NCBI RefSeq assembly: GCF_038502225.1
Contig: NC_091298.1
Span: 37,755,733-37,819,732, forward strand
Origin: Cherax quadricarinatus
Taxonomy: Eukaryota; Arthropoda; Malacostraca; Decapoda; Parastacidae
Reading direction: 5' to 3'
DNA: 64,000 bases
In this document: in pieces, positions 11,901 to 24,915 of the stretch
How the letters are laid out: each line of letters opens with the position of its first letter
Numbering within the stretch: the stretch's first letter is position 1
The notes under the pieces: model-generated
Databases searched by the model: none
Told to the model about the DNA's origin: nothing
What the model saw: only the letters and a program-made list of their open reading frames with translations
Made by a program: the position numbers and the translations under genes

Positions 11901-12124
11901 ATCTGAATGTGGGTGGGGTGGGTGAGCCTGTGCAGCTTGCTATGGCATATTTAATCGTGGATTTTGCTTTTGTCTCTTGGGGTATGAGAGGGCAATGGGA
12001 GGTGCGAAAGAGGGTATTTGCAGCGACTTTTTATAAAATGTTTCAGCATAATAGGGTGATTTATGGGAGTCGGAAAGGGATTTTCCAGAGGGTTATCGTA
12101 GTATGGACCTGGGCGTCTTATTAG
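8940..12124 (+). pseudogene. Tx1-like ORF2: APE endonuclease, RT, Cys-His finger
   Basis: The endonuclease blocks are VDLVFVQEYNYK, GGVGILL, VCVYTPAE, GGDWNW (about 9283-9300, in a shifted frame), LDRMYV and SDHRAVLAEL. The RT blocks are GKVPGID, LVPKGER, VDWQAAYDCVERE and GRGLRQGCPLS, with the catalytic box reading GYVGDTTIL instead of YADDT. The first catalytic Asp is therefore lost. The C-terminus contains RFLHGILPSG and CRACRGEESAFHAIYFCEH, the usual L1/Tx1 zinc-knuckle-like end. At least six frame breaks are visible. Confidence 0.7.
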
Positions 12125-12447
12125 CATTGTGAGTGAATAGGGAGGAGGGGGTTCTGTTTGGGGTTTTCAGGGGTTGCGATGGGCTGGTCTCAGGAGCAAG
12201 AGCAGAGGGGGTGAATGGTGTTGAGGTGCATGGGAGACGTGAGTGGCATGGTGCAAGGGAGCATGCTGATTGGGTGACTGGTATGTTATGTTGTATGGAT
12301 ATGTTCTGTTAATATCTGGTTTTGGGTAAACCATGTACGGCTGTCGGTAGCACGGCTGGAATACATGCAAAATTGATGCTAAACATAGTTATGCATGTAG
12401 GGAAATTGCTCAGGGGCTTTGCACCTGTAGAGGGGTAGATTGTTTTT

Positions 12448-12722
<275 letters not shown>

Positions 12723-13229
12723 GTCTCATGTAGTCATGCAGAAAGCTGTGAGGCAATGCGCCGGACATTTTAGGTGTGTGTTGTGACTGACAATGTTTCA
12801 ATCTATGCTGAAACATCCTTTTAGAGAGGTAGAGTCCCTGTTATTTGATGCTACAAGATGTTGTTTATTATTTTCTTTTATATATGTAATTTTCAGTAGG
12901 TATACTTCATGGTTTATTGTGACAAAATTGGCTAGGGCTGGTTTTTGTATGGCCCATATATTCTATACATTTATGTGTGTCTACAATATGTTGTGACATA
13001 AAGGAAGATAGTAGTGTGTAGGGGATGTTCTGGTAGTTGGGGGAAGGTAGTGTGTAGAGTTCTGCTATTGTTCATAACGCTTAATTTTCATGCAGATGCG
13101 GCATTACTGTAGAAGGTAGGGCAATGTTACATTTTGTGCTACATTTTTCTTGATTTGTTATATGTTAACATATGTAAAGATCTATGTATAATGTATAAGG
13201 TGTTTTAAATAAAATAAAAAAAATCCCAT

Positions 13230-13545
13230 AGTCATCTAGAACTGGTCGACAACTTTGCTCTGCATAAGAGCGAGGGCCCACGTCTGTGAGCAGATGGCAG
13301 GCCATACTTATTCCCATAGTTAATAAATATATGTCAAAGTTTACTATGTATTGTTATTACCTCTATTTCCATATATAATTAAGCAATATTATCTCTACTG
13401 AACATAATTTATTTTAAAACATTAGAATTGAACCTACCGTCACCTCTACCTCTGTTTAATAGCAGTTATTGTGACATTTTGTGTTGTTTTTCGCTCGAAA
13501 GTCTGCCAATATTTGGTGTGAAGTTAGAATATGTCAGATGCAAGA
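13230..13545. other. Spacer between the two Tx1-like copies
   Basis: AT-rich sequence with no recognised feature. No target duplication linking the two LINE copies was found by eye. Confidence 0.5.
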
Positions 13546-16500
13546 TGACAGTTCATTCGCTGCTTGTCTCATGAAGCGAGCAGACGTGTGCTTGCTGCCC
13601 TTAATTGGCTGCTGCCAGACCTTTAGTATTCCAATATGGCACATAATGTAAGAAGGAGAGCGAATACTGTTTGTACTGTGCTGGTCCGAGGGGAGAATTT
13701 GCCGCAATCTACTCCTGTGCTTTTGACTGTAATCATACACGATGCATATGGAACGGTAGATGGTGACTTATTCAGTGTGGCACTCAACAGAGCTTATAGG
13801 GTGTTTGTTAAACTGCTGTCCACCAGTGTGTATAAACTTCTGGTAGAGCGGTTTCAAGATGTATGTGAGGACGTCAATTCTTTGGTGATCGTCCACTTAA
13901 TATTTGGGTGTCTTTGATCGCTATGGGGTTGTCCACGTGGCCCAACCTGGCAATTGGGTGGAAGGTGTGTATGCTGGCCTCCCGGGGGGCACTTTCAACC
14001 TTAAAATGACATTACGGCATCCTATACCATCGTACGTGGCGCTGGAGGCCTTTAGGACACAGGTTATGGTGTCCTACACCGATAGAGTTCCACATCAGAG
14101 GCCATTGAGGAAACTTAAGGCACACAGAATAGAAGGAGAATTTTTTTCCTAGGTAGAGGCATGGTTTACAAATAGGCAGCAGAGAAATTGCATAAATAGG
14201 GAGAAATCAGAATGGGGGCACGTCACAAGCAGTGTTCCACAGGGGTCAGTGTTGGGCCCTTTGTTGTTTACAATGTACATAAACGATATAGACGAAGGAA
14301 TAAATAATGACATAAGCAGATTTGCTGATGACACCAAAATAGGCCGTCCAATTCATTCTAATGAGGGCATTAGAGTACCCCAGGATGATTTGAATAGACT
14401 GATGCAGTGGTCGGAGAACTGGCAGATGCTGTTTAATATAGACAAATACATAGTTCTAAATGTTGGACAAGAAAATAACTATGTCACATATAAACTAAAT
14501 AATGTAGATCTTAATTTTATGGATTGCGAAAATGATTTAGGAGTTCTGGTTAGCAGTAATCTGACACCAAGACAACAGTGCATAAGTGTTTGCAATAAAG
14601 CTAAGAGAATCCTTGGCTTCATAGCAAGAAGTATAAATAATAGAAGGCCTCTGGGTGTTCTTCAACTCTATATATCTTTGGTTAGTCCTCATTTAGATTA
14701 TGTTGTGCAGTTTTGGTCACTGTATTACAGAATGGATGTAAATGCACTGGAATCCGTACAAAGAAGGACGACAAAGTGGATCCCCTGCATCAGAAATCTT
14801 CCCTATGAGGATAGACTGAGGGCCCTGAGTCTGCACTCTCTAGAAAGGCGTAGAATTAGGGGAATATGAAGGAGGTTAATAAATGGAAAACAGGAATTAA
14901 TAACGGGGATGTAAATAGGACTCACAGCAATGGCTTTAAATTGGAAAAAATCAGATTCAGGAAGGATATAGGAAAGCATTGGTTTGGTAACAGTTGTTGA
15001 TGAGTGGAACAAACTCCTGAGTACCGTCATAAAAGGTTAGTTTTAAAAATAGGTTGGATAAATACATGAGTGAGTGTGGGTGGGTGTGAGTTAGTGTGGG
15101 TCAAGGCATTGGCTTAAGCTGGTGGGAGAATCTAACCTGCCCCACATAGGCCAGTAGGCCTGTTGCAGTGTTCCTTCTTATGTTCTTATGTTCGTAAGCT
15201 CTCATTCAGTGGATGTAGTATTTGCACAAGAGCACAATTTCAAGCTTGGGCGTGTGTTAGAGGTGGATGGATACAGGGCATTTGTGGCCCAGGCAGATCT
15301 TTTGAAAGGAGGGGTGGGTGTCCTTCTCTGGGAGGCGAGGCCGTTTGTCGTCAGTAGAAGCGAAGGGGGGTGGTGAAGAGCGCATTTTGAGAGTGGATGG
15401 GTGAACATGTGGCGCATGTGAGTGTGTATGCGGCTACTGACAGTGACGTGTGTATGAAATAGCTTTTGTGCATAAAGTGCTTCTTTATTATTTGCGGTCG
15501 CTACCCCCCCCCCCCAACACTGTTGTTGGTGGGGATTGGGACTGTGTCGTCTGCAGATCAGATGTAGAGCCGAGGGGAGGTGGGACATTTTTCTACTATC
15601 CTTGGTGATCTTCTGCAGCACGTGCATTTGCGGGATGCATTTGAGGGCAGCATATGGGAGGTGGAGCATACTTTGTTAGGCGGGGATATGTGGCAAGGCT
15701 CGATAGGGTGTACCTTATGCGGCGGGTACAAGTGGAGTCATTGTGTATGGTGGAGGTGGCATATTCTGATCACCAGGTGGTCATGGTGGACTTGGTATGG
15801 GATGGGTTGCTTTGGAGGTGTAAGGGCTATTGGAAATTAAACACGCAGCTCCTTGGGGATGAGGAGGGGCTGGAAGGGGTTGCGACATTGTGGGCTGAGC
15901 TCACTGTGGATGGTTGGGGTGTTAGGGACTTGCTGGAGTGGTTGGATGGGGTGACTAAGGAGCAGATACAGAAGTTTTATGTGAGGGAGGGTAAACGGTT
16001 TACACAATTGACGTATGGACTCCTTCAGTATTTGGAGGGGCAGTAGCAGGGGGTGTTATGGACGGGGTGTCCAGGGGGCGGGTATATCCTGTGGAGGTCA
16101 TCAATATGCTGAAAGAACATATTCGCGAGTTGTAGAATTAGCATTTTGATGCAGAGCATGTGCAGCGGTGGAGGGGGGTCGAAGAGGTACTGTGGAGCAA
16201 TCACCCATCGGTGTTTGTGTTACAGGGGCAGCAGCAATGTCGGGCAGCCATGGAGGTTGATCAGTTGGTCGTCTACTTGGGGGTGGGGGGATACCAAGAG
16301 AGGCAAGTGTTGCGAACAATGGAAGGGATGAGTGGTTATGCAGATGCATGATTGGGGGAGTATTTGGGAAGTCATGGGGTGGAACAGGCGGCCATACGGC
16401 GCATGTCACTCCTCCTCACACTCACTAGTGCGAGTGTGAGGGGGAGTGACCTTTCAGGCCCCTCCGGGCCAGGTCGCCTGGAGTGGGCATGTGTGATGGG

Positions 16501-17112
16501 GCGATCGGGGGTCATGCTTAGTTGGAAGCGAGTGTTTGGTTGCATGTTGTTTGTAAGTTATGGCCGTTTGAATGATGGTTTAACACTCATACAGCATGTG
16601 TGGTAACTTTGAACCTGGCAAAGTTAACGTCACGTTTGCAGAGCTATTGTTGACGCTCTGTTCATGTTTTTTATGTCTACATTACTGTAAATGTATGCGT
16701 TTGTTTTATACCAGTTATGTGTCTAATGTTTTACATTGAATGTGGTGGTGTGTGCTAACCTGTGGCAGGGCCGATTTACGGTGGTCCTGTGCGTGAACCT
16801 GGTTCTTGTGTGTATATTATGTATTCTCAGTGGCAGTTGGCACACCTTTCCAAAGGGGAAGGGTTGGGGGTGCAGGATGCATGGTGTCACTCCTGTGTCT
16901 TGCTGCACCTCACAGTGTAGGCTGGCTGTGTATCGGCCTGTGGGTGTGTTAAGTTTGCTTTTGAGTCTTTAAGCATGATGTAGTTACTCTAAGCCTGGTG
17001 TAATGTTTGAACTATGTACATGTTTATCTATACAGACCTTGTTTTGTATTTTTACGAGTAGCTGTTCTTGTTTGTCTTTTTATGTGCTGCTTTTAATAAA
17101 ATATAAAAAAAA
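13546..17112 (+). mobile_element. Tx1-like LINE, copy 2, interrupted and internally deleted
   Basis: It has the same family and orientation as copy 1. ORF1 begins at 13636 (MAHNVRRRANT, VLLTVIIHDAYGTVDGDLF) and reaches the same MVSYTD point as copy 1. There a CR1 copy is inserted (14151-15195). It resumes with SSHSVDVVFAQEHNFKLG, GGVGVLLWEA and later MRRVQVESLCMVEVAYSDH. After the first RT part (about 16400) it jumps to the 3' UTR, so most of the RT is deleted. It ends in an A-rich tail at about 17112, directly against a hAT fragment, which it probably entered. Confidence 0.7.
14151..15195 (+). mobile_element. CR1-type LINE, subfamily A, copy 2 (5'-truncated)
   Basis: A 5'-truncated CR1 that starts inside the RT (VEAWFTNRQQRNCIN) and runs through VPQGSVLGPLLFTMYINDID, RFADDTKIG and RNLPYEDRLRALSLHSLERR to a 3' UTR. 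It ends with the phrase ggcctgttgcagtgttcc and two TTCTTATG units, the octamer tail typical of CR1. The FADD box is intact, but stops occur after RRRIRGI and earlier. It interrupts Tx1 copy 2, so it inserted later. Confidence 0.85.
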
Positions 17113-17640
17113 AGATTCAGGATGTCATCTAAATGGGCATCACTAAGTCGGTTTCTTAATTTACTCCTCCTGTATTTCATTTCTGAGAAGAGTTGCTCAC
17201 ACTGCCCAACATCAAGATCAACAGCTGTTCGTACTGCCCGAGATTGGCGTGATCTACCAAGCTATACATACAAGTTTCAAGATGACATTTCTTGTAGAAT
17301 TCTAGTAGAGATACGCCTGTTCCATTAAATTTTGGTCTTAATACATCGCTGCACTGCATCTCAATAAATTCCACTTGAACATTTTCTGGTGCAACGTCGA
17401 TGTTCACGTCAAATGGAGTGGCAAACAGCCTGAAATCACTTTATGTGAGCGAATGTCAGCGTAACAGGAAGAAAACTCAGCTTTCTAGTCATATATCACA
17501 GTCACAAATGTGTTGGTGTCTGTCGGTTGGATCTCCTGAAGTTTAGGGAAATGAGCGTAGTTTGATTTGTCAAGTTGGCATTACACAGTCATAGTTTTGT
17601 TTCAAAGGCGACGACGTGCCCACACATCTCATGTATGAGA
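17113..17640 (-). pseudogene. hAT-like transposase C-terminus (ZBED5/GTF2IRD2-type), broken
   Basis: On the minus strand the order is MCGHVVAFETKL, then DFRLFATPFDVNID, VQVEFIEMQCSDVLRPKF, LLEFYKKC, and EQLFSEMKYRRSKLRN followed by LSDAHLDDIL. This is the C-terminal dimerisation region of hAT transposases and of domesticated ZBED5/GTF2IRD2-like proteins, in two or three frames with a stop. The fragment ends exactly where the Tx1 copy 2 poly-A begins (17112). The part nearer 17640-17870 may belong to it but is not recognisable. Confidence 0.7.
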
Positions 17641-19418
17641 TGATTTCTTCCTGATGATTTCTTCCTGATGTTGTTTAAATGAGCTGTTAAATCTACCAGA
17701 AATGTTAGACTCGAAATCCATTTTAGGATCACGAAATTCTGAGGCATTCACATTTTTACCTTCGAAGGACTGAGCCACCGAACGTTGCAGAGGTAGAGCA
17801 GCTCTCCGTACTGGGATTCTGTTTCCGACTAGAGTTGTGTTGTGCCCCCTGAATGGGACCCAATGCATATTATATGTATATATTATCTTTCATATAATTT
17901 TATACTGCCGATATTTTCTTTAATAGTTAAAATGAAAATGTCTTGCTTTATATAATTATTTGATTTATTATTAGCTATGTATGTAGGTAGGATGTTACAT
18001 TTATGGTTAACTGTGCTCATTGTAGGAGAGTTGTGACTGGCTGTCTGCACTCACAAACTGCCTTGCTAACTACCAGCACGCTTGTGTTAGGTGGAACGTG
18101 CCAGCGTTGCTGGAGTAGTACTGGCTAGTCACATGATTGCACCTGAGGTTGGAGCTGCCCTCCCTACCTCACTCTCTCAAAGATCTGCTGCTTGTCCTAG
18201 AAGCATGTCTCTTGTCTCTCATCTCTCTGGCTGTTCGAGATTTACTCTGTTTTTGGTAGAATATGATTTCCTGGGAGAGCCGAAACATACTCCTTGTAAC
18301 TCTGTTCACAAAGCATTGTTCAGACTTAGTGATTTTTGACGTTTTGTCTTAAGCTAAAGCTTCTGACCTACTTTGTGGCATACGCACTGTCGTAGTCGGG
18401 GATTTGGATATGCTGAACTTAGATTCGGTATTAAGAGATTTTTATGCCTTTTATGGAGGATCTGCTGAAGGTACCCAGTTAGGATCGTTATTTTGTCTCC
18501 TTGTTCCTGACCATACTGCTGCTATGTACATTATTGTTGTTTGGCGAATGGTTAGTTTTATTGTTCAAGCAAGCTGTTTGATTGCCTTGATGTCGAGAAG
18601 AAAGACTTGTGGATTACATGTTAGTCACTTTTTAAGTTTAATTCAAGTCAAGTGTTTCTCAGACATAACGAGCACTTGGAGCACATACACACATTTTCAC
18701 ACACATGTTTACTTGTATTTTTCATATACTTGATATCAACGTACCAGATGGTACTTGTGAGTCATACTGTTACGAAATGTCTTCAGCACTATACTACTAT
18801 ATGTACAATTTAACATTGCATTACAAGAGAAGTGTAGAAGCTTATATCCTAAATTACATCAAATTTATTTACTTTGATATTTTCCACCTAGACACTTTTG
18901 TTATTAAAGATCTCAAATTTTATTTCGTTGGCTTAAGTTCAACCAGATGGAATCCCAAAGCGATAATAAAATGTCTCTTAACTTTATTGAATAACTGGAC
19001 TAGAATTTATTCTGACTTACTGTTACAAAACCATAAACAGACTAGATGCTAAAGGGAGATCAATAAGTTGACCTAGTATTTTCTGGAGAGGTCTGTACTG
19101 TATGAATATCGCATTTTGTAACAAGTTGTGTAAACGAACGATGGTTCAGTCCCCGAGACAATATCAGGTTTACTGCTCTTTCCACTACGTCCATCACATC
19201 CTTCTAATTTGAAGACTTGGCTCAGTAAGACGGAGAGTCGCTTCCCACCACAGCTGATCCTAGTTTTCCCAAGCTACACTGCCTGCGTTTGTTCTAGAAT
19301 TCAAGATGATGGAAGTCCTCAAAAAAAGAAAAAAAAAATTGAGGGCCGGGTTGATATGATATTCCTCTCAAGGACTGCGAGCCGGAATATTTCAGGCTAT
19401 GGGCTGGATCCGGTCCAC
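17641..19418. other. No recognisable feature
   Basis: AT-rich sequence with a short near-tandem duplication at 17638-17668 (gatttcttcct units). Frames at 18404-18733 and 18705-19052 lack any recognisable domain. No repeat family match was seen elsewhere in the window. Confidence 0.45.
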
Positions 19419-19722
19419 GGACCGTAAGATAAGATAAGATAAGATTTCGTTCGGATTTTTAACCCCGGAGGGTTAGCCACCCAGGATAACCCAAGAAAGT
19501 CAGTGCGTCATCGAGGACTGTCTAACTTATTTCCATTGGGGTCCTTAATCTTGTCCCCCAGAATGCGACCCACACCAGTCGACTAACACCCAGGTACCTA
19601 TTTGCTGCTAGGTGAACAGGTGTAAAGAAACGTTGTCGAAATGTTTCCATCCACCGGGAATCGAACCCGGGCCCTCCGTGTGTGAAGCAGGAGCTTTAGC
19701 CACCAGGCCACCGGGCCACCTA
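19419..19722 (-). mobile_element. tRNA-derived SINE (family S1)
   Basis: On the minus strand the 5' end (19722) begins ggtggcccggtggcctggtgg. It has an A-box-like TGGCCTGGTGGCTAAAGC, then GGGTTCGATTCCC, a perfect B box, at the spacing of a tRNA gene. A non-tRNA body follows, and the element ends in (TCTTA)n, seen as TAAGA units at 19425-19444. It looks complete. A decayed second copy lies at 29310-29815. Confidence 0.8.
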
Positions 19723-19829
19723 AATTACCGACTCCTGATTTAGAAGCTTAGTTCGATGTACACCCACATGTAAAAGTTGTGTTTTTACTCCAAATACATC
19801 TTTAATACCACTTCTGTATCGTGGAGTTA

Positions 19830-20640
19830 TTAGGTCATTCACGAGTAAGTACACAAAAAAAAGTGATGCAAAAATTTGTAACATCAATGGACACTGACAC
19901 CGACCTGGTAGTACCAAACTTTTGGCATAAATTTCACATTGCAGATGCTATCAGCTATGTTAGAGGTGCATGGAATGAAGTGCCCCAATCAACATTAAAT
20001 ACAGCCTGGGAAAAGTTGTAGCCTAGTGCGGTAAATACTTCACAGACTTTTCCTCACTTGAGAGTCAGGTGGAGGAAACAGTTCAGCTGGGAAGGAGATT
20101 ACCAGGTGATGGCTTTGAAGATATGGTGCTAGATGATGTGAACGAGCTCTTACAAAATGTTGACGAAAACACAAGTACCGAGGAAATTTTGGTAGAGCTC
20201 GATGCACAGATACAAGGGAGGCAGAAAACAGAGGATGAAGAACTTGACATACAACAGTTAATACTGCAACAGTTATGTGAGCAGTTCCATGTTTCTGCCA
20301 AGCTAGCAGAAGTTTACACATTGACGACACTAACAAATCTAGAAGCACTCCTCTGAAACGAGGTAAGAGCAGCTGATGATGCCTACCGTCAGTTGTACAG
20401 TGTTGCAGGGTATAGGAAGCCAGAACCTCAACCAACCACCTCAGATGCGAATCCACCATAGATGACAATCCACAACCATCCACCTCAGCCGATAATGCAA
20501 AACCATCCACTTCAGCCGACAATGCTCAATCATCCAACTTGGCTAATAAAGCACAACTATCCACTACAGCCACAATAAATGGAACAATAAAAGGAAAAAA
20601 AATATTACTTCTGTAACATTTGTAGATTTAACCAATACAA
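19830..20640 (+). pseudogene. Tigger/pogo-like transposase, C-terminal half
   Basis: Frames read VTSMDTDTDLVVPNFWHKFH, IADAISYVRGAWNEVPQST and LNTAWEKLWPS, which is the FW..FNI.DAI..I..AW..V..STLN..W.KLWP block after the DDE core of Tigger proteins. The next frame has an acidic helical segment (DDVNELLQNVDENTSTEEI) and continues to NEVRAADDAYRQLYS. It ends in short Pro/Ser/Thr-rich repeats (PSTSADNA type). The DDE catalytic core is absent. One frameshift (about 20020) and stops mark it as dead. Confidence 0.75.
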
Positions 20641-20699
20641 TAAACATAATAAATCTCGACATCTAGCTGCAGTTACATTATATTTTCATTTGCTTACAA

Positions 20700-20866
20700 T
20701 GAGGAACCCTCATGGGAGGTTCCTTGACGCTGGTGAGGGGCTCTTGATCTAGGAAATTGGATCTGAGCTCAGCTTCCCTGAACTGAGCCTGAATACCTTC
20801 CATCCCCCCCACATGCGCTGTATAATCTTACAGGTTTAGCACTCATCCATCATCATAATAATAATT
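20700..20866 (+). repeat. Short interspersed repeat with (TAA)n tail
   Basis: The segment from cctcatgggaggttccttga through cttgatctaggaaattgg to ttacaggtttagcactcatc ends in CATCATAATAATAAT. The layout, a compact body with a short A/T trinucleotide tail, is that of a LINE 3' end or SINE. I recall similar sequence as common in decapod genomes, but there is no second copy in this window. Confidence 0.4.
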
Positions 20867-20968
20867 ACAATGAGGAGACATTAGAAAAAAGATGTTTGCC
20901 AGTTTTAGGGAGTCCATGGAGCGCTACCCTATTTTTCCCATTTGTTCTCCGGTTTGTTTTAGAGAGTT

Positions 20969-21325
<357 letters not shown>

Positions 21326-21327
<2 letters not shown>

Positions 21328-24300
21328 TAGTAGGTTGGTAGACAGCAACCACCCAGGGAAGTACTACCGTCCTGCCAGATGACTGTGAAACAGAAACCTG
21401 TAACTGTTTTGCATGATGGTAGGATTGCTGGTTTCTTTTTCTGTCTCATAAACACGCTAGATAACAGGGATATCTTGCTACTCCTACTTACACTTTGGTC
21501 ACACTTCACAGACACGCACATGCATATATATATACATACATCTAGGTTTTTCTCCTTTTTCTAAATAGCTCTTGTTCCTCTTTATTTCTTTTATTGTCCA
21601 TGGGGAAGTGGAAAAGAATCTTTCCTCCGTAAGCCATGCGTGTCGTATGAGGCGACTAAAAATGCCGGGAGCAATGGGCTAGTAACCCCTTCTCCTGTAG
21701 ACATTTACTAAAAAAGAGAAGAAGAAAAACTTTATAAAACTGGGATGCTTAAATGTGCGTGGATGTAGTGCGGATGCCAAGAAACAGATGATTGCTGATG
21801 TTATGAATGAAAAGAAGTTGGATGTCCTGGTCCTAAGCGAAACAAAGCTGAAGGGGGTAGGGGAGTTTCGGTGGGGGGAAATAAATGGGATTAAATCTGG
21901 AGTATCTGAGAGAGTTAGAGCAAAGGAAGGGGTAGCAGTAATGTTGAATGATCAGTTATGGAAGGAGAAAAGAGAATATGAATGTGTAAATTCAAGAATT
22001 ATGTGGATTAAAGTAAAGGTTGGATGCAAGAAGTGGGTCATAATAAGCGTGTATGCACCTGGAGAAGAGAGGAATGCAGAGGAGAGAGAGAGATTTTGGG
22101 AGATGTTAAGTGAATGTATAGGAGCCTTTGAACCAAGTGAGAGAGTAATTGTGGTAGGGGACCTGAATGCTAAAGTGGGAGAAACTTTTAGAGAGGGTGT
22201 GGTAGGTAAGTTTGGGGTGCCAGGTGTAAATGATAATGGGAGCCCTTTGATCAAACTTTGTATAGAAAGGGGTATAGTTATAGGTAATACATATTTTAAG
22301 AAAAAGAGGATAAATAAGTATACAAGATATGATGTAGGGCGAAATGACAGTAGTTTGTTGGATTATGTATTGGTAGATAAAAGACTGTTGAGTAGATTTC
22401 AGGATGTACATGTTTATAGAGGGGCCACAGATATATCAGATCACTTTCTAGTTGTAGCTACACTGAGAGTAAAAGGTAGATGGGATACAAGGAGAATAGA
22501 AGCATCAGGGAAGAGAAAGGTGAAGGTTTATAAACTAAAAGAGGAGGCAGTTAGGGTAAGATATAAACAGCTATTGGAGGATAGATTGACTGATGAGAGC
22601 ATAGGCAATGGGGTCGAAGAGGTATGGGGTAGGTTTAAAAATGTAGTGTTAGAGTGTTCAGCAGAAGTTTGTGGTTACAGGAAAGTGGGTGCGGGAGGGA
22701 AGAGGAGCGATTGGTGGAATGATTATGTGAAGAGAGTAGTAAGGGAGAAAAAGTTAGCATATGAGAAGTTTTTACAAAGTAGAAGTGATGCAAGGAGGGA
22801 AGAGTATATGGAGAAAAAGAGAGAGGTTAAGAGAGTGGTGAAGCAATGTAAAAAGAGAGCAAATGAGAGAGTGGGTGAGATGTTATCAACAAATTTTGTT
22901 GAAAATAAGAAAAAGTTTTGGAGTGAGATTAACAAGTTAAGAAAGCCTAGAGAACAAATGGATTTGTCAGTTAAAAATAGGAGAGGAGAGTTATTAAATG
23001 GAGAGTTAGGGGTATTGGGAAGATGGAGGGAATATTTTGAGGAATTGTTAAATGTTGATGAAGATAGGGAAACTGTGATTTCGTGTATAGGGCAAGGAGG
23101 AACAACATCTTGTAGGAGTGAGGAAGAGCCAGTTGTGAGTATGGGAGAAGTTTGTGAGGCAGTAGGTAAAATGAAAGGGGGTAAAGCAGCCGGGATTGAT
23201 GGGATAAAGATAGAAATGTTAAAAGCAGGTGGGGATATAGTTTTGGAGTGGTTGGTGCAATTATTTAATAAATGTATGGAAGAGGGTAAGGTACCTAGGG
23301 ATTGGCAGAGAGCATGCATAGTTCCTTTGTATAAAGGCAAAGGGGATAAAAGAGAGTGCAAAAATTATAGGGGGATAAGTCTGTTGAGTATACCTGGCAA
23401 AGTGTATGGTAAAGTTATTATTGAAAGAATTAAAAGTAAGACGGAGAATATGATAGCAGATGAACAAGGAGGCTTTAGGAAAGGTAGGGGGTGTGTGGAC
23501 CAGGTGTTTACAGTGAAACATATAAGTGAACAGTATTTAGATAAGGCTAAAGAGTAAAGAGGTCTTTGTGGCATTTATGGATTTGGAAAAGGCGTATGAC
23601 AGGGTGGATAGGGGGGCAATGTGACAGATGTTGCAGGTGTATGGTGTAGGAGGTAGGTTACTGAAAGCAGTGGAGAGTTTTTACGAGGATAGTGAGGCTC
23701 AAGTTAGAGCATGTAGGAAAGAGGGAAATTATTTCCCAGTAAAAGTAGGCCTTAGACAGGGATGTGTGATGTCATCGTGGTTGTTTAATATATTTATAGA
23801 TGGGGTTGTAAGAGAAGTAAATGCGAGGGTCTTGGGAAGAGGCGTGAAGTTAAAAGATAAAGAATCACACATAAAGTGGGAGTTGTCACAGTTGCTCTTT
23901 GCTGATGACACTGTGCTCTTGGGAGATTCTGAAGAGAAGTTGCAGAGATTGGTGGATGAATTTGGTAGGGTGTGCAAAAGAAGAAAATTGAAAGTGAATA
24001 CAGGAAAGAGTAAGGTTATGAGGATAACAAAAAGATTAGGTGATGAAAGATTGGATATCAGATTGGAGGGAGAGAGTATGGAGGAGGTGAATGTATTCAG
24101 ATATTTGGGAGTGGACGTGTCAGCGGATGGGTCTATGAAAGATGAGGTGAATCATAGAATTGATGAGGGGAAAAGGGTGAGTGGTGCACTTAGGAGTCTG
24201 TGGAGACAAAGAACTTTGTCCTTGGAGGCAAAGAGGGGAATGTATGAGAGTATAGTTTTACCAATGCTCTTATATGGGTGTGAAGCATGGGTGATGAATG

Positions 24301-24915
24301 TTGCAGCGAGGAGAAGGCTGGAGGCAGTGGAGATGTCATGACTGAGAGCAATGTGTGGTGTGAATATAATGCAGGGAATTCGTAGTTTGGAAGTTAGGAG
24401 GAGGTGCGGGATTACCAAAACTGTTGTCCAGAGGGCTGAGGAAGAGTTGTTGAGGTGGTTCGAACATGTGGAGAGAATGGAGCGAAACAGAATAACTTCA
24501 AGAGTGTATCAGTCTGTAGTGGAAGGAAGGCGGGGTAGGGGTCGGCCTAGGAAAGGTTGGAGGGAGGGGGTAAAGGAGGTTTTGTGTGCGAAGGGCTTGG
24601 ACTTCCAGCAGGCATGCGTGAGCGTGTTTGATAGGAGTGAATGGAGACAAATGGTTTTTAATACTTGACGTGCTGTTGGAGTGTGAGCAAAGTAACATTT
24701 ATGAAGGGGTTCAGGGAAACCGGCAGGCCGGACTTGAGTCTTGGAGATGGGAAGTACAGTGCCTGCACTCTGAAGGAGGGGTGTTAATGTTGCAGTTTAA
24801 AAACTGTAGTGTAAAGCACCCTTCTGGCAAGACAATGATGGAGTGAATGATGGTGAAAGTTTTTCTTTTTCGGGCCACCCTGCCTTGGTGGGAATCGGCC
24901 AGTGTGATAATAATA
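21326..24915 (+). mobile_element. RTE-type LINE, copy 1, near full length
   Basis: It begins just after (TA)n with a 5' region (ggtagtaggttggtagacag) that recurs reversed at 36780-37012. It runs through one long ORF with EN and RT to a 3' UTR (cttgccttggtgggaatcgg-like phrase near 24880) and a TAATA/TA-rich end. RTE elements are short LINEs with a single main ORF and no long poly-A, which fits. It meets RTE copy 2 tail-to-tail at about 24916. Confidence 0.8.
21743..24668 (+). pseudogene. RTE ORF: APE endonuclease + reverse transcriptase, three breaks
   Basis: The EN blocks are GCLNVRGCS, LVLSETKL, EGVAVMLND, ISVYAPGEE, VVGDLNAKVG (Asp/Asn pair), LLDYVLVDKR and ISDHFLV. The RT blocks are GKAAGIDGIKIEML, CIVPLYKGKGDKRECKNYRG, DEQGGF, FMDLEKAYDRVD, GLRQGCVMSSWLF and LLFADDTVLLG (intact catalytic box). 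The C-terminus has RGRPRKGWREG. Breaks: a direct 7-bp repeat TAAAGAG near 23549-23562 shifts the frame, TGA follows GAM near 23620, and TGA follows VEMS at about 24341. The start is uncertain because no in-frame ATG precedes GCLNVRG. Confidence 0.85.

Noticed and set aside
8124..12370. Pro/His-rich minus-strand frames opposite the Tx1-like elements
   Set aside because: They arise from the GT/GGG-rich sense strand of the LINE; the plus strand carries the recognisable motifs.
18091..19052. Open frames of 80-115 codons that might be host exons
   Set aside because: No domain, no splice pattern that I can defend, and composition like the surrounding AT-rich sequence.
19640..19722. A functional tRNA gene on the minus strand
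   Set aside because: A and B boxes are good, but the sequence continues into a SINE body with a (TCTTA)n tail, and a diverged copy occurs at 29.8 kb.
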